Both the position numbers and the translations under genes were made by a program. The notes below the pieces were generated by a model, which was given only the letters and a program-made list of their open reading frames with translations, did not search any database and was not told the DNA's origin. From positions 1-64,000 of the forward strand of contig NZ_BBXC01000009.1 of NCBI RefSeq assembly GCF_001570525.1: 64,000 bases of DNA. Direction: 5' to 3'. Shown here piece after piece: positions 43,386-50,809 of the stretch. The number at the start of each line of letters is the position of its first letter. Within the stretch, counting starts at the first letter, position 1. The stretch comes from Herbidospora sakaeratensis (GTDB lineage Bacteria; Actinomycetota; Actinomycetes; Streptosporangiales; Streptosporangiaceae).

Positions 43386-44234
43386 TCACGCGCCGTGTTG
43401 TGACGCCGCCGCCTCCGGCCGCAGGTCCCGCAGCGTCATCTGGTGACGTGGCGGGTCGGGCAGGACCACGTTTCTGTGGACGGCCGACCTCCGGTCGGCG
43501 TGGAGGAGCTCGCCCGGTTCCATGAGACGCCAGCCGGGGTCGTCGTCCATGCGCTCACTGGCCACCACGACGCACTGCCGGTCGGCCATGTCGGCGCTCT
43601 CGACCCTGATCCGGCCGGCGGTGCCCTCGTGGCAGAGCAGGCCGGGGCGGCGTTCCAGCACGTACAGCTCGTGGGTCTCCGGGTAACGCAGCGCCCACAT
43701 CTGCGTGGCGGAGATGAGGACGAGGTTGAGCGCGTACAGCGGGAGTTCGTCGGCGATCCAGCGGGTCGCCGACACGATCGCGGCGCTCACGTCGCCGCCG
43801 TTGGCGCGGATCTCCCGGGTGATGAGCGCGAAGACCCGCTCGGAGTCGGTGTCGCCCTTGACGAGGTTGCGGTCGGGGCCCAGCTCCGCCTCCAGCCGGT
43901 CGAGGCCCTCGACGACGCCGTTGTGCGCGAACAGCCGGTTGTCCTGCTTGAACGGGTGGGTGTTCCTGCGCTCCAGCCCGCCGGTCGAGGCGAAGCGGAC
44001 GTGCGCGATGAAGGTCGCCGAGCACTCCTCCTTCGCCTCGTGGGCGAAGCAGCGGTCCTCGTAGGCGGCGATCGGGGCCTTGTGGGTGTGCGCCTCGCCC
44101 CGGTCGTAGAAGCCCAGACCGGCGCCGTCGGGGTCGCGGTGGCTCTGGGCGGTCAGGGAGTCGGGGGCGTCCAGGAGCCAGAACGTGGCCTTGGTGCGGT
44201 GCGGGGCGGCGGACAACCCGAAGAGGCGGCACAT
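43386..44234 (-). CDS. Class II glutamine amidotransferase-type protein
   Basis: A 282-residue cytoplasmic Ntn hydrolase. ATG 44234 places Cys2 (M-C-R-L-F-G) at the N-terminus, the required nucleophile once Met1 is removed; the GTG at 44267 would bury it and is rejected. Other family segments are S-H-R-D-P-D-G-A-G-L-G-F, A-H-V-R-F-A-S-T, T-H-P-F and F-A-H-N-G-V-V. Such stand-alone proteins (YafJ/DUG3 group) hydrolyse glutamine or gamma-glutamyl compounds; the acceptor is unknown. It ends 6 bases after the convergent helR stop. Confidence 0.85.
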   Translation of the reverse strand: MCRLFGLSAAPHRTKATFWLLDAPDSLTAQSHRDPDGAGLGFYDRGEAHTHKAPIAAYEDRCFAHEAKEECSATFIAHVRFASTGGLERRNTHPFKQDNRLFAHNGVVEGLDRLEAELGPDRNLVKGDTDSERVFALITREIRANGGDVSAAIVSATRWIADELPLYALNLVLISATQMWALRYPETHELYVLERRPGLLCHEGTAGRIRVESADMADRQCVVVASERMDDDPGWRLMEPGELLHADRRSAVHRNVVLPDPPRHQMTLRDLRPEAAASQHGA

Positions 44235-44322
44235 GACGTGCTTATCCCCGGAGCCGCAAACCGGCACAGATCGGCACGGACAAGAGTTCGCCCAGCTGCG
44301 ATCATGGTGCGGTCAAGCCGCC

Positions 44323-44346
44323 GCCGACCTTGCAATATACGTCGGC
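44323..44346. promoter_or_regulatory. Inverted repeat before the AraC-type gene
   Basis: GCCGAC (44323-44328) and GTCGGC (44341-44346) flank an AT-rich TTGCAATATAC in the 139-base divergent gap. Possible operator; weak evidence. Confidence 0.3.
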
Positions 44347-44373
44347 TATACATGCGCGCCCTACGTTGGCCGT

Positions 44374-44751
44374 ATGTCACGGATGACCTTGGATGATCAC
44401 CTGATGGCACGCATCGTGGACTACATCGACCACCGCCTCGGGGACCCTGATCTCTGCCCGCCCACCATCGCGGCGGCGCACTACCTGTCGATTCGCGGGC
44501 TGTATCGCATGTTCGAAGCACGGGGATTGTCGGCGGCGCGGTACATCAGGTCGCGGCGGCTGGAGAAGTGCCGCGACGAACTGACGGCGCCGGGGATGAC
44601 GGGCGTGCCCGTGGGCACCATCGCGCAGCGGTGGGGCTTCCGGTCGTGCTCGCACTTCTCGCGGGTGTTCCTGGAGGAGTACGGGGTGTCCCCGGCGGCC
44701 TATCGGAAACAGGGAAACCGGAAACGGAGAACGGAGAGGACCGCCGCCTGA
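44374..44751 (+). CDS. AraC-type DNA-binding domain protein lacking the usual sensory domain
   Basis: A 125-residue protein made up almost entirely of an AraC double helix-turn-helix: the linker helix L-D-D-H-L-M-A-R-I-V-D-Y-I, first HTH A-A-A-H-Y-L-S-I-R-G-L-Y-R, second T-I-A-Q-R-W-G-F-R-S-C-S-H-F-S-R and the terminal Y-G-V-S-P-A-A-Y-R. Homologues with this linker normally have about 190 further N-terminal residues (AraC-binding-like domain). Only 139 bases separate it from the amidotransferase gene, so that domain is absent. ATG 44374 begins at the linker; the frame is open back to 44185 but those residues match nothing. It may be a decayed remnant or a stand-alone competitor. Confidence 0.7.
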   Translation: MSRMTLDDHLMARIVDYIDHRLGDPDLCPPTIAAAHYLSIRGLYRMFEARGLSAARYIRSRRLEKCRDELTAPGMTGVPVGTIAQRWGFRSCSHFSRVFLEEYGVSPAAYRKQGNRKRRTERTAA

Positions 44752-44758
44752 CGGGAGC

Positions 44759-45298
44759 TCAGACGGAGAAGTCGGCCGCCATTCGCACCGCCTCGCCGAG
44801 TGGCGGCACACTCCATTCCGCCCGTTCCTCATCGGTCGTGCCGGGTTCCACGTCCCACAACCGGAACCCCTCGCCGTCCTCCACGTACTGCGTGCCGTAG
44901 TGCTGCGGCAGGCCCTGGTGCATCAGCCACCGGTCCATCGCCGCCGCGGCCAGCCACTTGGCCGGGCCGTAACCGGCCAGCGCGCTCAGCCTCGCCAGCA
45001 CGTGGGCCAGGTGGAAGTGCTCCACCAGGTGGGAGTGCTGCAGGACCATCGCCGCGTTGTAGTAGTCGCGCGGCGACCGCACGTGCCCACTCCCCAGCAG
45101 CCGCATCACCTTGGCGCGGCGCGCCTGGTCGCGCTCGAACCGGCCCTCGGCCGGGGCGGCGCCGACCCGGTCGGCCTGGTCGTCGGCGAAGACGCTGATG
45201 AGCACCGGATTGTCCGGGGAATGGGCGTTCGGGGCGGGGAGCCGGTCAAGGACCAACGGCAGGTTGAACCGTTCTCCGATCAACCGTGGGCTCGGCAT
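44759..45298 (-). CDS. Conserved hypothetical protein (DUF6624-like, YGTQ motif)
   Basis: A 179-residue soluble protein, mostly helical. The middle has Y-Y-N-A-A-M-V-L-Q-H-S and A-A-M-D-R-W-L-M, and the last third Q-H-Y-G-T-Q-Y-V, a combination I associate with DUF6624-type proteins of unknown function. There is no signal peptide. It converges on the AraC-type gene with 7 bases between stops and stands alone otherwise. No catalytic role can be supported. Confidence 0.6.
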   Translation of the reverse strand: MPSPRLIGERFNLPLVLDRLPAPNAHSPDNPVLISVFADDQADRVGAAPAEGRFERDQARRAKVMRLLGSGHVRSPRDYYNAAMVLQHSHLVEHFHLAHVLARLSALAGYGPAKWLAAAAMDRWLMHQGLPQHYGTQYVEDGEGFRLWDVEPGTTDEERAEWSVPPLGEAVRMAADFSV

Positions 45299-45338
45299 GT
45301 TCCCAGTGTGAACGGCGGCTCAGGTGGCGTCGAGGGTG

Positions 45339-45623
45339 TCAGTCGTCGTAGTCGCGGGTGAACTTGACGATGCGCCCGGTCGAGACGGCGACGTAGACGT
45401 CGTACTCCCAGTCGCCCTTCTCGAGCTCGATCTTCCAGGTGCGCACGCCGTGCTCGCGCTCGCGCTCGACGTCGCTCACGTACGCGCCGGGCACCTTCTT
45501 CTTCGCGATCTTCACCGCCTGCGCCTTGGTGACGGCGGCGGTCGTGGCGGCGACGGCGGGGGAGGCGGCGGCGGTCAGGCCCAGGACGGCGACCGCGGCG
45601 GTGACTGCGTATCGGATTCTCAT
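45339..45623 (-). CDS. Secreted PepSY-domain protein
   Basis: A 94-residue exported protein: a signal peptide (1-25, ending A-V-A) and one PepSY domain (A-V-K-I-A-K-K-K-V-P-G-A, W-K-I-E-L-E-K-G-D-W-E-Y-D-V-Y-V, G-R-I-V-K). PepSY domains are small extracellular modules often found in peptidase inhibitors or next to two-component systems. It lies 36 bases downstream of the histidine kinase on the same strand and is probably the last gene of that operon and a target or modulator of it. Confidence 0.8.
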   Translation of the reverse strand: MRIRYAVTAAVAVLGLTAAASPAVAATTAAVTKAQAVKIAKKKVPGAYVSDVEREREHGVRTWKIELEKGDWEYDVYVAVSTGRIVKFTRDYDD

Positions 45624-45658
45624 GCCGTCAGCCTCGCCGGAGGGTGGATAGCGGCACG

Positions 45659-46879
45659 CTAAGACGTCACTAACGTCAGCACCACCCGCGCGCCGCCGCC
45701 CGGGGAGCTCTCCAGGCGCAGGCCCGGTACGGTCCGGCGCACGATGTCCAGGCCGAGCCCGGTCGACCCGGCTCCGCTGCGGCCGCGTTCCAGGGCGGCG
45801 GGGCCGAAGCCGGGGCCGTCGTCCTCCACGACCAGGTCGCGGGGCGTCAGGCGGACCGAGAAGGAGACCCCTTCGTCGGTGTGGGCGAACACGTTCTCGA
45901 AGAGGGCGTCGAGGGCGGCGGCCAGGTCGGGCGCGGAGACGGGCACCTCGACGGGGCCGGGCGGGACCGTCACGGAGAAGGCGCGTTCCTGCTCCTCGGC
46001 CAGCACCGACCAGAACCCGGCCCGGTCGCGCACCACCACGGCCGCGTCGCACGAGCCCTTCTCGCGGGTGCGGCGCCGGGCGTCGAGGATCACCGAGGTG
46101 ACGGCCTTCTCCAGGGCGTCGACGCGGGCGGCGATGCGGTCGGCTTCCGCCGGGTCGCGCAGCGACTCGGCCTCCAGTCGCAGCCCGGTGAGCGGGGTCC
46201 TGAGCCGGTGGGAGAGGTCGGCGACCGTCTCGCGCTCCTCGGCCAGCAGTTCGCCGATGCGGCCGGCGAGGTGGTTGAGCGCCAGCCCGGCCGACCGCAC
46301 CTCCGGCGGCCCGCCGGGCACCGCCCTGGCCGCCAGGTCGCCTCCGGCCAGGCGGTGGGAGACACGGGCCAGCGCGGCCGTCGGGCGGGTGATGGCGACC
46401 GCCAGCCGGTCGGCCAGAGCCACGCCGAGGCCGATCAGCACCACCCCGAGCAGCAGCAGCCCGAGCCAGGTCTCGCCGACGCCGCGGGTCAGGTCGCCGG
46501 GGGTCAGCACGACCTGGACCACGCTCGTGCCGCCGGGCCCCTGCACCGCGACCAGCACCTCACGGCCGCCCGAGGGGGAGACGGCGGTGAAACTGCGCCC
46601 GCGCCGGGCCAGCTCGACCGCCTCGGAGACCGGCCGCGTGCCGGGCGCGAAGACCGCGACGTCGTGCCCGCCCGCCGCCTCGGCGCGGCTGACGGCCAGG
46701 GCCAGCGTCGCGTCGTCGACGGTGCCGATCACCGCCCCGACCGACTGCGCCTCGGCCGTGGCCTGCGTGATCGCGTTGTTCTCGGCGGTCGCCCGCACCA
46801 GCAGGGCCAGCGGCACCAGCATGGCCACCAGCACCAGAGAGGTGGTCGCGGCCACCAGCAGCGCGAGCCGGCTCCTCAC
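45659..46879 (-). CDS. Sensor histidine kinase, partner of the 46876-47553 regulator
   Basis: A 406-residue membrane kinase with helices at ~5-28 and ~148-170, a ~110-residue extracellular domain, a HAMP domain, phospho-acceptor His224 in A-D-L-S-H-R-L-R-T-P, and a C-terminal ATPase with D-D-G-P-G-F and G-S-T-G-L-G-L-D-I. The asparagine N-box reads L-F-E-N-V-F-A-H. The GTG at 46879 overlaps the regulator stop (GTGA), confirming cotranscription. Signal unknown. Confidence 0.9.
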   Translation of the reverse strand: MRSRLALLVAATTSLVLVAMLVPLALLVRATAENNAITQATAEAQSVGAVIGTVDDATLALAVSRAEAAGGHDVAVFAPGTRPVSEAVELARRGRSFTAVSPSGGREVLVAVQGPGGTSVVQVVLTPGDLTRGVGETWLGLLLLGVVLIGLGVALADRLAVAITRPTAALARVSHRLAGGDLAARAVPGGPPEVRSAGLALNHLAGRIGELLAEERETVADLSHRLRTPLTGLRLEAESLRDPAEADRIAARVDALEKAVTSVILDARRRTREKGSCDAAVVVRDRAGFWSVLAEEQERAFSVTVPPGPVEVPVSAPDLAAALDALFENVFAHTDEGVSFSVRLTPRDLVVEDDGPGFGPAALERGRSGAGSTGLGLDIVRRTVPGLRLESSPGGGARVVLTLVTS

Positions 46880-47553
46880 GGCGACACCAGTTTGACCCCG
46901 ACGCCGCGCAGGGTGTGCAGGTAGCGCGGCTCCTGGGCGGTCTCGCCCAGCTTCCGCCGCAACCACGACAGGTGCACGTCGACCGTCTTGTCGGTGCCGC
47001 CGTAGGGGAGCTGCCACACCTCGAGGAGCAGCTCGCGTTTGCTCACCACCTGCCCGGCCCGCGAGGCCAGGTAGAGCAGCAGGTCGAACTCGCGCGGCGT
47101 CAGGTCGAGCCGCCGCCCGTCGAGCAGGGCCTCCCGGCCGCGCGGGTCGACCCGCAGGCCGCCGACCGTCACGGCCGGGTCGCCGGCCACCGATCCGGTC
47201 CGCCGCAGCACCGCCCGCACCCGGGCGTCGAGCTGGGCGGCCGTGAACGGCTTCACCAGGTAGTCGTCGGCGCCGGCGTCCAGCACCCGGACCGATTCGG
47301 CGTCGCCGTCGCGGGCGGTCGCCACGATCACCGGCACCGCCGACACCGCGCGCAGCATGCGCAGCAGCTCGGCGCCGTCGAGGTCGGGCAGGCCGAGATC
47401 CAGCACGACCAGGTCGGGGCGGTCGTCGAGGGCCATCCGTAGCCCGTCGAGCGCCGAGGCCGCCGACGCGACGGCGTGTCCTTTGTCGCGGAGGGCGCGG
47501 ACCAGCGCGGTCCGGATCGTCACGTCGTCTTCGATGAGCAGCAGGCTGGCCAT
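46876..47553 (-). CDS. OmpR-family response regulator
   Basis: A 225-residue two-domain regulator. The receiver has acidic E-D-D near residue 9, phospho-acceptor Asp52 in V-V-L-D-L-G-L-P-D and Lys in V-K-P-F. The C-terminal winged helix has L-T-P-R-E-F-D-L-L and T-V-D-V-H-L-S-W-L-R-R-K. ATG 47553 is taken, because M-A-S-L-L-L-I-E-D-D is the usual start; the in-frame 47586 start adds unmatched residues. Tandem half-sites upstream suggest self-control and control of the divergent gene. Confidence 0.92.
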   Translation of the reverse strand: MASLLLIEDDVTIRTALVRALRDKGHAVASAASALDGLRMALDDRPDLVVLDLGLPDLDGAELLRMLRAVSAVPVIVATARDGDAESVRVLDAGADDYLVKPFTAAQLDARVRAVLRRTGSVAGDPAVTVGGLRVDPRGREALLDGRRLDLTPREFDLLLYLASRAGQVVSKRELLLEVWQLPYGGTDKTVDVHLSWLRRKLGETAQEPRYLHTLRGVGVKLVSP

Positions 47554-47594
47554 GATGCCCGACACGTTAGTCAATGTCCGGTTCATCGGCGAAG

Positions 47595-47626
47595 GGCCTT
47601 AGCGTCGTGTTAACCCGGCCTTAGCG
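47595..47626. promoter_or_regulatory. Tandem half-sites with 11-base pitch (response-regulator box)
   Basis: GGCCTTAGCG occurs at 47595-47604 and again at 47617-47626, with GTTAA midway. The cores CTTA, GTTA, CTTA begin at 47598, 47609 and 47620, exactly 11 bases apart, the one-turn spacing used by OmpR/PhoB dimers. The block lies between the regulator gene and the divergent gene at 47641. Confidence 0.55.
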
Positions 47627-47640
47627 CAGGGAGGGGAAGG

Positions 47641-48084
47641 GTGGGCGGCATGGATCGGCGTCTCGTCTTCGCGGTCGCGGGCTGGGTGGTCGCGGCGCTC
47701 GCGGCGACCGTCGCCGGGCTGGTCGTCATCGGCTCCTTCGGCGGCGCGTTCCGCGGGCCGGGCGACCAGGCCCTCTCGGCCGAGGCGGTGCGCCGCGAAC
47801 TCGCCCTGCCCGCGCCCTCCGCCGACCCCCGGCCCTCCGGCCCCTCGGCCGCCGCGACGGCGAGCCGGGTGGTGTCCACCGAGGGGGGCACGGTCGTCGT
47901 GTCCTGTACGGCCGGCCGCGCGCACCTCACCTCCTGGACCCCCGCCCAGGGCTGGCAGACCGACGACGTCGAGCCGGGACCCGACGCCCGGGCCAAGGTC
48001 AAGTTCGAACGCGGCGAGGCCGAGGTCGAGGTGGAGACCCACTGCGCGGGCGACGTGCCGCGCACGGTCGTCGCGAACGACTAG
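47641..48084 (+). CDS. Small membrane-anchored extracellular protein, probable target of the adjacent two-component system
   Basis: A 147-residue protein: one N-terminal membrane helix (residues ~10-35), a Pro/Ala-rich linker and a ~75-residue extracytoplasmic domain (V-V-S-T-E-G-G-T-V-V-V-S-C and E-V-E-V-E-T-H-C, the two cysteines probably disulphide-bonded). I do not recognise a named family. GTG 47641 has the good GGGAGGGG upstream; ATG 47650 is an alternative. Divergent transcription from the response regulator with shared half-sites suggests that it is regulated by, or senses for, that system. Confidence 0.65.
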   Translation: MGGMDRRLVFAVAGWVVAALAATVAGLVVIGSFGGAFRGPGDQALSAEAVRRELALPAPSADPRPSGPSAAATASRVVSTEGGTVVVSCTAGRAHLTSWTPAQGWQTDDVEPGPDARAKVKFERGEAEVEVETHCAGDVPRTVVAND

Positions 48085-48644
48085 AGCAGCCCTTCGACCA
48101 GCGCCTCGACCACCTCGTCGGTGGAGGTCTCGGGATCGATCGGCACGGTCAGCCGGTCGAGCAGCAGCCCGTCGACGGCGTAGTGGAACAGCGCGATCTC
48201 GGCCGGCCCGCCGGGCAGCCCGGCCGCCTGGTTGTACGCGACGTCGGCCCGGAAGCCCTCCAGCAGCACCCCCCGCATCAGGTCGGCGACCTCGGGCCGC
48301 CGGGCCGCCTCCAGCCGCAGCTCGAACCACGCGAGCGTGACCTCGGGATGGGCGCTCAACCGGCGCACGATGTCGCGCACGTGCCGGGCGAACGAGGCCC
48401 GGTCGGGCGGGTGGGAGGCGAGCTCGGCCACCACCTCGGGATCGGGCGCGAACCGTTCGCCGATGCGCGCGACCAGCCCTTCGAGCAGGTCGGCCCGGGA
48501 GCGGAAGTAGTTGGACGCCGTGCCGGTCGGCGCGCCGCACTCGGCGTCGACCGCCCGGTGGGTGAGCCCCCGCGAGCCCTCCCTGGCCAGCACCCTGATG
48601 CCGGCGTCGGCCAGCTCCGCCCGTCGTCCCGCGTTGCGCGCCAT
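48081..48644 (-). CDS. TetR family repressor
   Basis: A 187-residue regulator with the N-terminal HTH (A-D-A-G-I-R-V-L-A-R-E-G, L-T-H-R-A-V-D, T-G-T-A-S-N-Y-F-R-S). The C-terminal half is a typical all-helical ligand domain. ATG 48644 is preferred to 48692, which would start inside the operator region. The stop codon overlaps that of the convergent neighbour at CTAG. It divides from the RibD-like gene across a large inverted repeat and probably represses both. Confidence 0.85.
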   Translation of the reverse strand: MARNAGRRAELADAGIRVLAREGSRGLTHRAVDAECGAPTGTASNYFRSRADLLEGLVARIGERFAPDPEVVAELASHPPDRASFARHVRDIVRRLSAHPEVTLAWFELRLEAARRPEVADLMRGVLLEGFRADVAYNQAAGLPGGPAEIALFHYAVDGLLLDRLTVPIDPETSTDEVVEALVEGLL

Positions 48645-48660
48645 GGCGACGAGGGTAGCG

Positions 48661-48713
48661 CAACCACGACGGCTGTAGTACATTCTGGGCAATCACTACA
48701 ACTGCTGTGGTTG
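48661..48713. promoter_or_regulatory. Two-tier inverted-repeat operator of the TetR/RibD-like pair
   Basis: CAACCAC (48661-48667) and TGTAGT (48674-48679) are mirrored by ACTACA (48695-48700) and GTGGTTG (48707-48713), symmetrical about one centre with identical internal spacing. This gives two half-sites per arm in the divergent gap. Confidence 0.65.
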
Positions 48714-48721
48714 GAGCACGG

Positions 48722-49291
48722 ATGCGAGAACTCACCTATTACGTCGCCGTTTCACTCGACGGCCGGATCTCCGGCCCCGCCGACGACTTCTCGGCGTTCC
48801 CGGTCGAGGGCGACCACATCGAGATGATCAAGCGCGACTACCGCGACACCCTGGCCGACGTCGGCCTGCGCATGCTCGGCCTCACCGCCGACGGGTCGCG
48901 CTTCGACACGACCCTGATGGGCTGGAACACCTACGCCGCGGGCTTCGCCCACACCCGCGACCCCTATCCGCACACCCGCCAGTACGTCTTCTCCCGCACC
49001 CGCGGCCCCGGAGACGTCGCCGACGGCATCACCCTCACCGGTGACGACCCGGTGGAGGTGGTGCGGCGGCTCAAGAAGGAGGAGGGCACCGGCATCTGGC
49101 TCTGCGGCGGCGGCCTGCTCGCCAGCGCCCTCGTCGACGAGATCGACCGGCTGGTGCTGAAGGTCAACCCGGTCGTGCTCCAGGACGGCCCGCCGCTGTT
49201 CGCCGCCCCCTACGCCCCGCACACCTTCCGGCTGGAGCGCAGCACGCCCTACGCCTCAGGCGTGGTGGTCAACGAGTATGTTCACGGCTGA
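48722..49291 (+). CDS. Dihydrofolate reductase / RibD C-terminal family protein
   Basis: A 189-residue cytoplasmic reductase-fold protein. Y-Y-V-A-V-S-L-D-G-R-I-S-G opens the family, then M-G-W-N-T-Y near residue 70, Y-V-F-S-R-T and G-I-W-L-C-G-G-G-L-L, the NADPH-binding loop. These proteins are common in actinobacteria, with mostly unknown substrates; few are true folate reductases. It is divergent from a TetR gene, so it is probably induced by that repressor's ligand. The stop overlaps the convergent LCP gene by 10 bases. Confidence 0.85.
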   Translation: MRELTYYVAVSLDGRISGPADDFSAFPVEGDHIEMIKRDYRDTLADVGLRMLGLTADGSRFDTTLMGWNTYAAGFAHTRDPYPHTRQYVFSRTRGPGDVADGITLTGDDPVEVVRRLKKEEGTGIWLCGGGLLASALVDEIDRLVLKVNPVVLQDGPPLFAAPYAPHTFRLERSTPYASGVVVNEYVHG

Positions 49292-50763
49292 GGCTTGCAG
49301 ATGTTCTGCGTGGCCGTGCGGGCCGCCGGGGTCGGCGCCTTCGACGGGGTCGGCGCGGCCGTCGGCACGGTCACCTTCTCGACCTCGTGGTTCTCGGTCC
49401 CGATGATGACCTCGATGCCCTCGACGTCGACCTGGCGCATCTCCGACCCGGGCAGCGCGGCGGCGACCGTGCGGGCCGAGTCTTCGCGCCCGGCGGCGTA
49501 GCGGACCACCGTGTTCTTGTAGTCGCGGCGGCCGGTGTCGCCCGCCTGTTCGGGCACCAGGAAGCCCGCGCCCAGCAGGGCGTCGCGGGTGCGGCCGCCC
49601 AGGCCCGTGACGAGGGTGCCGTTGAGGACCGTCAGCCGGATGCGGTTCGGCGGCACCGACAGCGGGGCCGACCGGCTCAGCTCCGGGGTCGTGGACGCCG
49701 TGGCCGACGGGGTCGCCGACGGCGACGGCTTGACCGGCTTGGCGAGGTCTTCGTCGTTGTCGATGCGGCGGAACATCTCGGCGGCGGCCGTCTTGTCCCA
49801 CAACACCGCCGACTCGCCGGTCGGGGTCGTGTAGTTCACGTCGGCGATCGGCACGGTCGCGAACGACACGTCGTCGGTCGACACGTCTTTCAGCTGGGTG
49901 GCCAGGTCGAGCATGTTGCCCGACAACTCGTCGTCGACGGTGAGGGTGCGCAGCGTCGAGTTGACCAGGGCGCCCAGCTTGGCCGGGTTGGTGAGCGTGC
50001 CGCCGCTCAGCGCCTGCTGCAACATGGCCGAGATGACCTGCTGCTGGCGGTCGATGCGGTCGAGGTCGGAACGCGCGGTGGCCCGGGTGCGGGCGTAGGC
50101 GAGGGCGTTGACGCCGTCGAGGTTGTGGGTGCCGGCCGTCAGGACGAGCTTGGTCTTGTCGTCGTTGATCGGGACCGGCGTGCAGACCGTGATGCCGCCG
50201 AGCGAGTCGACCACGTCGATGAAGCCCAGCACGTTGACCTCGACGTAGTGGTTGATGCGCATGCCGGTGGCCTGCTGCACCGCTCGCACGGCGAGCTTCG
50301 CGCCGCCGAACTGGTAGGCGCTGTTGATCTTGTGGCTGCCCTGGCCGGGGATCTCGGTCCACGTGTCACGCGGGAGCGAGACCACCGTCACCTTCTTGTG
50401 GTCCTCCGACACGTGCACGACCATCATCGTGTCGGTGCGCTGGCCGACCTCGCGGCCCAGGTGGAGCTGGTTCTGCTGGCGGCGCGACAGGTCGTCGCGC
50501 TTGTCGACGCCCACCAGGAGGATGTTCATCGCGCCCCGGGTGGCCGAACCGGCGGTGCCCGCGTCGACCGAGGTGATGCGGCCCGAGACGTAGTTGGGCA
50601 GCGCCCACGCGAAGCCCGAGCCGACCAGCACCAGGCTCGACAGCGTGCCGGTCACGACGATGGAGCGCATGCTCGCCCGGCGGTGCCGGCGGCCCTTGCG
50701 GGGAGCTGCTACCCGGACCCCTCCGTAGGCGTCGCCGCCCACGTGAACACCCGAGTCCTCCAC
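49282..50763 (-). CDS. LytR-CpsA-Psr (LCP) family cell-wall polymer ligase with LytR_C domain
   Basis: A 493-residue type II membrane protein with one N-terminal helix (~35-55). The LCP domain (~90-250) shows N-I-L-L-V-G-V-D, R-T-D-T-M-M-V-V-H-V, V-S-L-P-R-D-T-W and A-Y-A-R-T-R, with the arginines and aspartates that hold the polyprenyl pyrophosphate. A Pro/Ser/Ala-rich spacer leads to the LytR_C domain (V-L-N-G-T, R-D-A-L). LCP enzymes transfer teichoic acid or arabinogalactan-like polymers from lipid carriers to peptidoglycan. GTG 50763 is chosen because GGGGGAG is just upstream; the longer start at 50823 would overlap the divergent gene. It opens the envelope locus. Confidence 0.9.
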   Translation of the reverse strand: MEDSGVHVGGDAYGGVRVAAPRKGRRHRRASMRSIVVTGTLSSLVLVGSGFAWALPNYVSGRITSVDAGTAGSATRGAMNILLVGVDKRDDLSRRQQNQLHLGREVGQRTDTMMVVHVSEDHKKVTVVSLPRDTWTEIPGQGSHKINSAYQFGGAKLAVRAVQQATGMRINHYVEVNVLGFIDVVDSLGGITVCTPVPINDDKTKLVLTAGTHNLDGVNALAYARTRATARSDLDRIDRQQQVISAMLQQALSGGTLTNPAKLGALVNSTLRTLTVDDELSGNMLDLATQLKDVSTDDVSFATVPIADVNYTTPTGESAVLWDKTAAAEMFRRIDNDEDLAKPVKPSPSATPSATASTTPELSRSAPLSVPPNRIRLTVLNGTLVTGLGGRTRDALLGAGFLVPEQAGDTGRRDYKNTVVRYAAGREDSARTVAAALPGSEMRQVDVEGIEVIIGTENHEVEKVTVPTAAPTPSKAPTPAARTATQNICKPQP

Positions 50764-50809
50764 GCGCTCCCCCTTCGAGGTTGCCGTCCACGCCCCCTCG
50801 TACAGTAGC

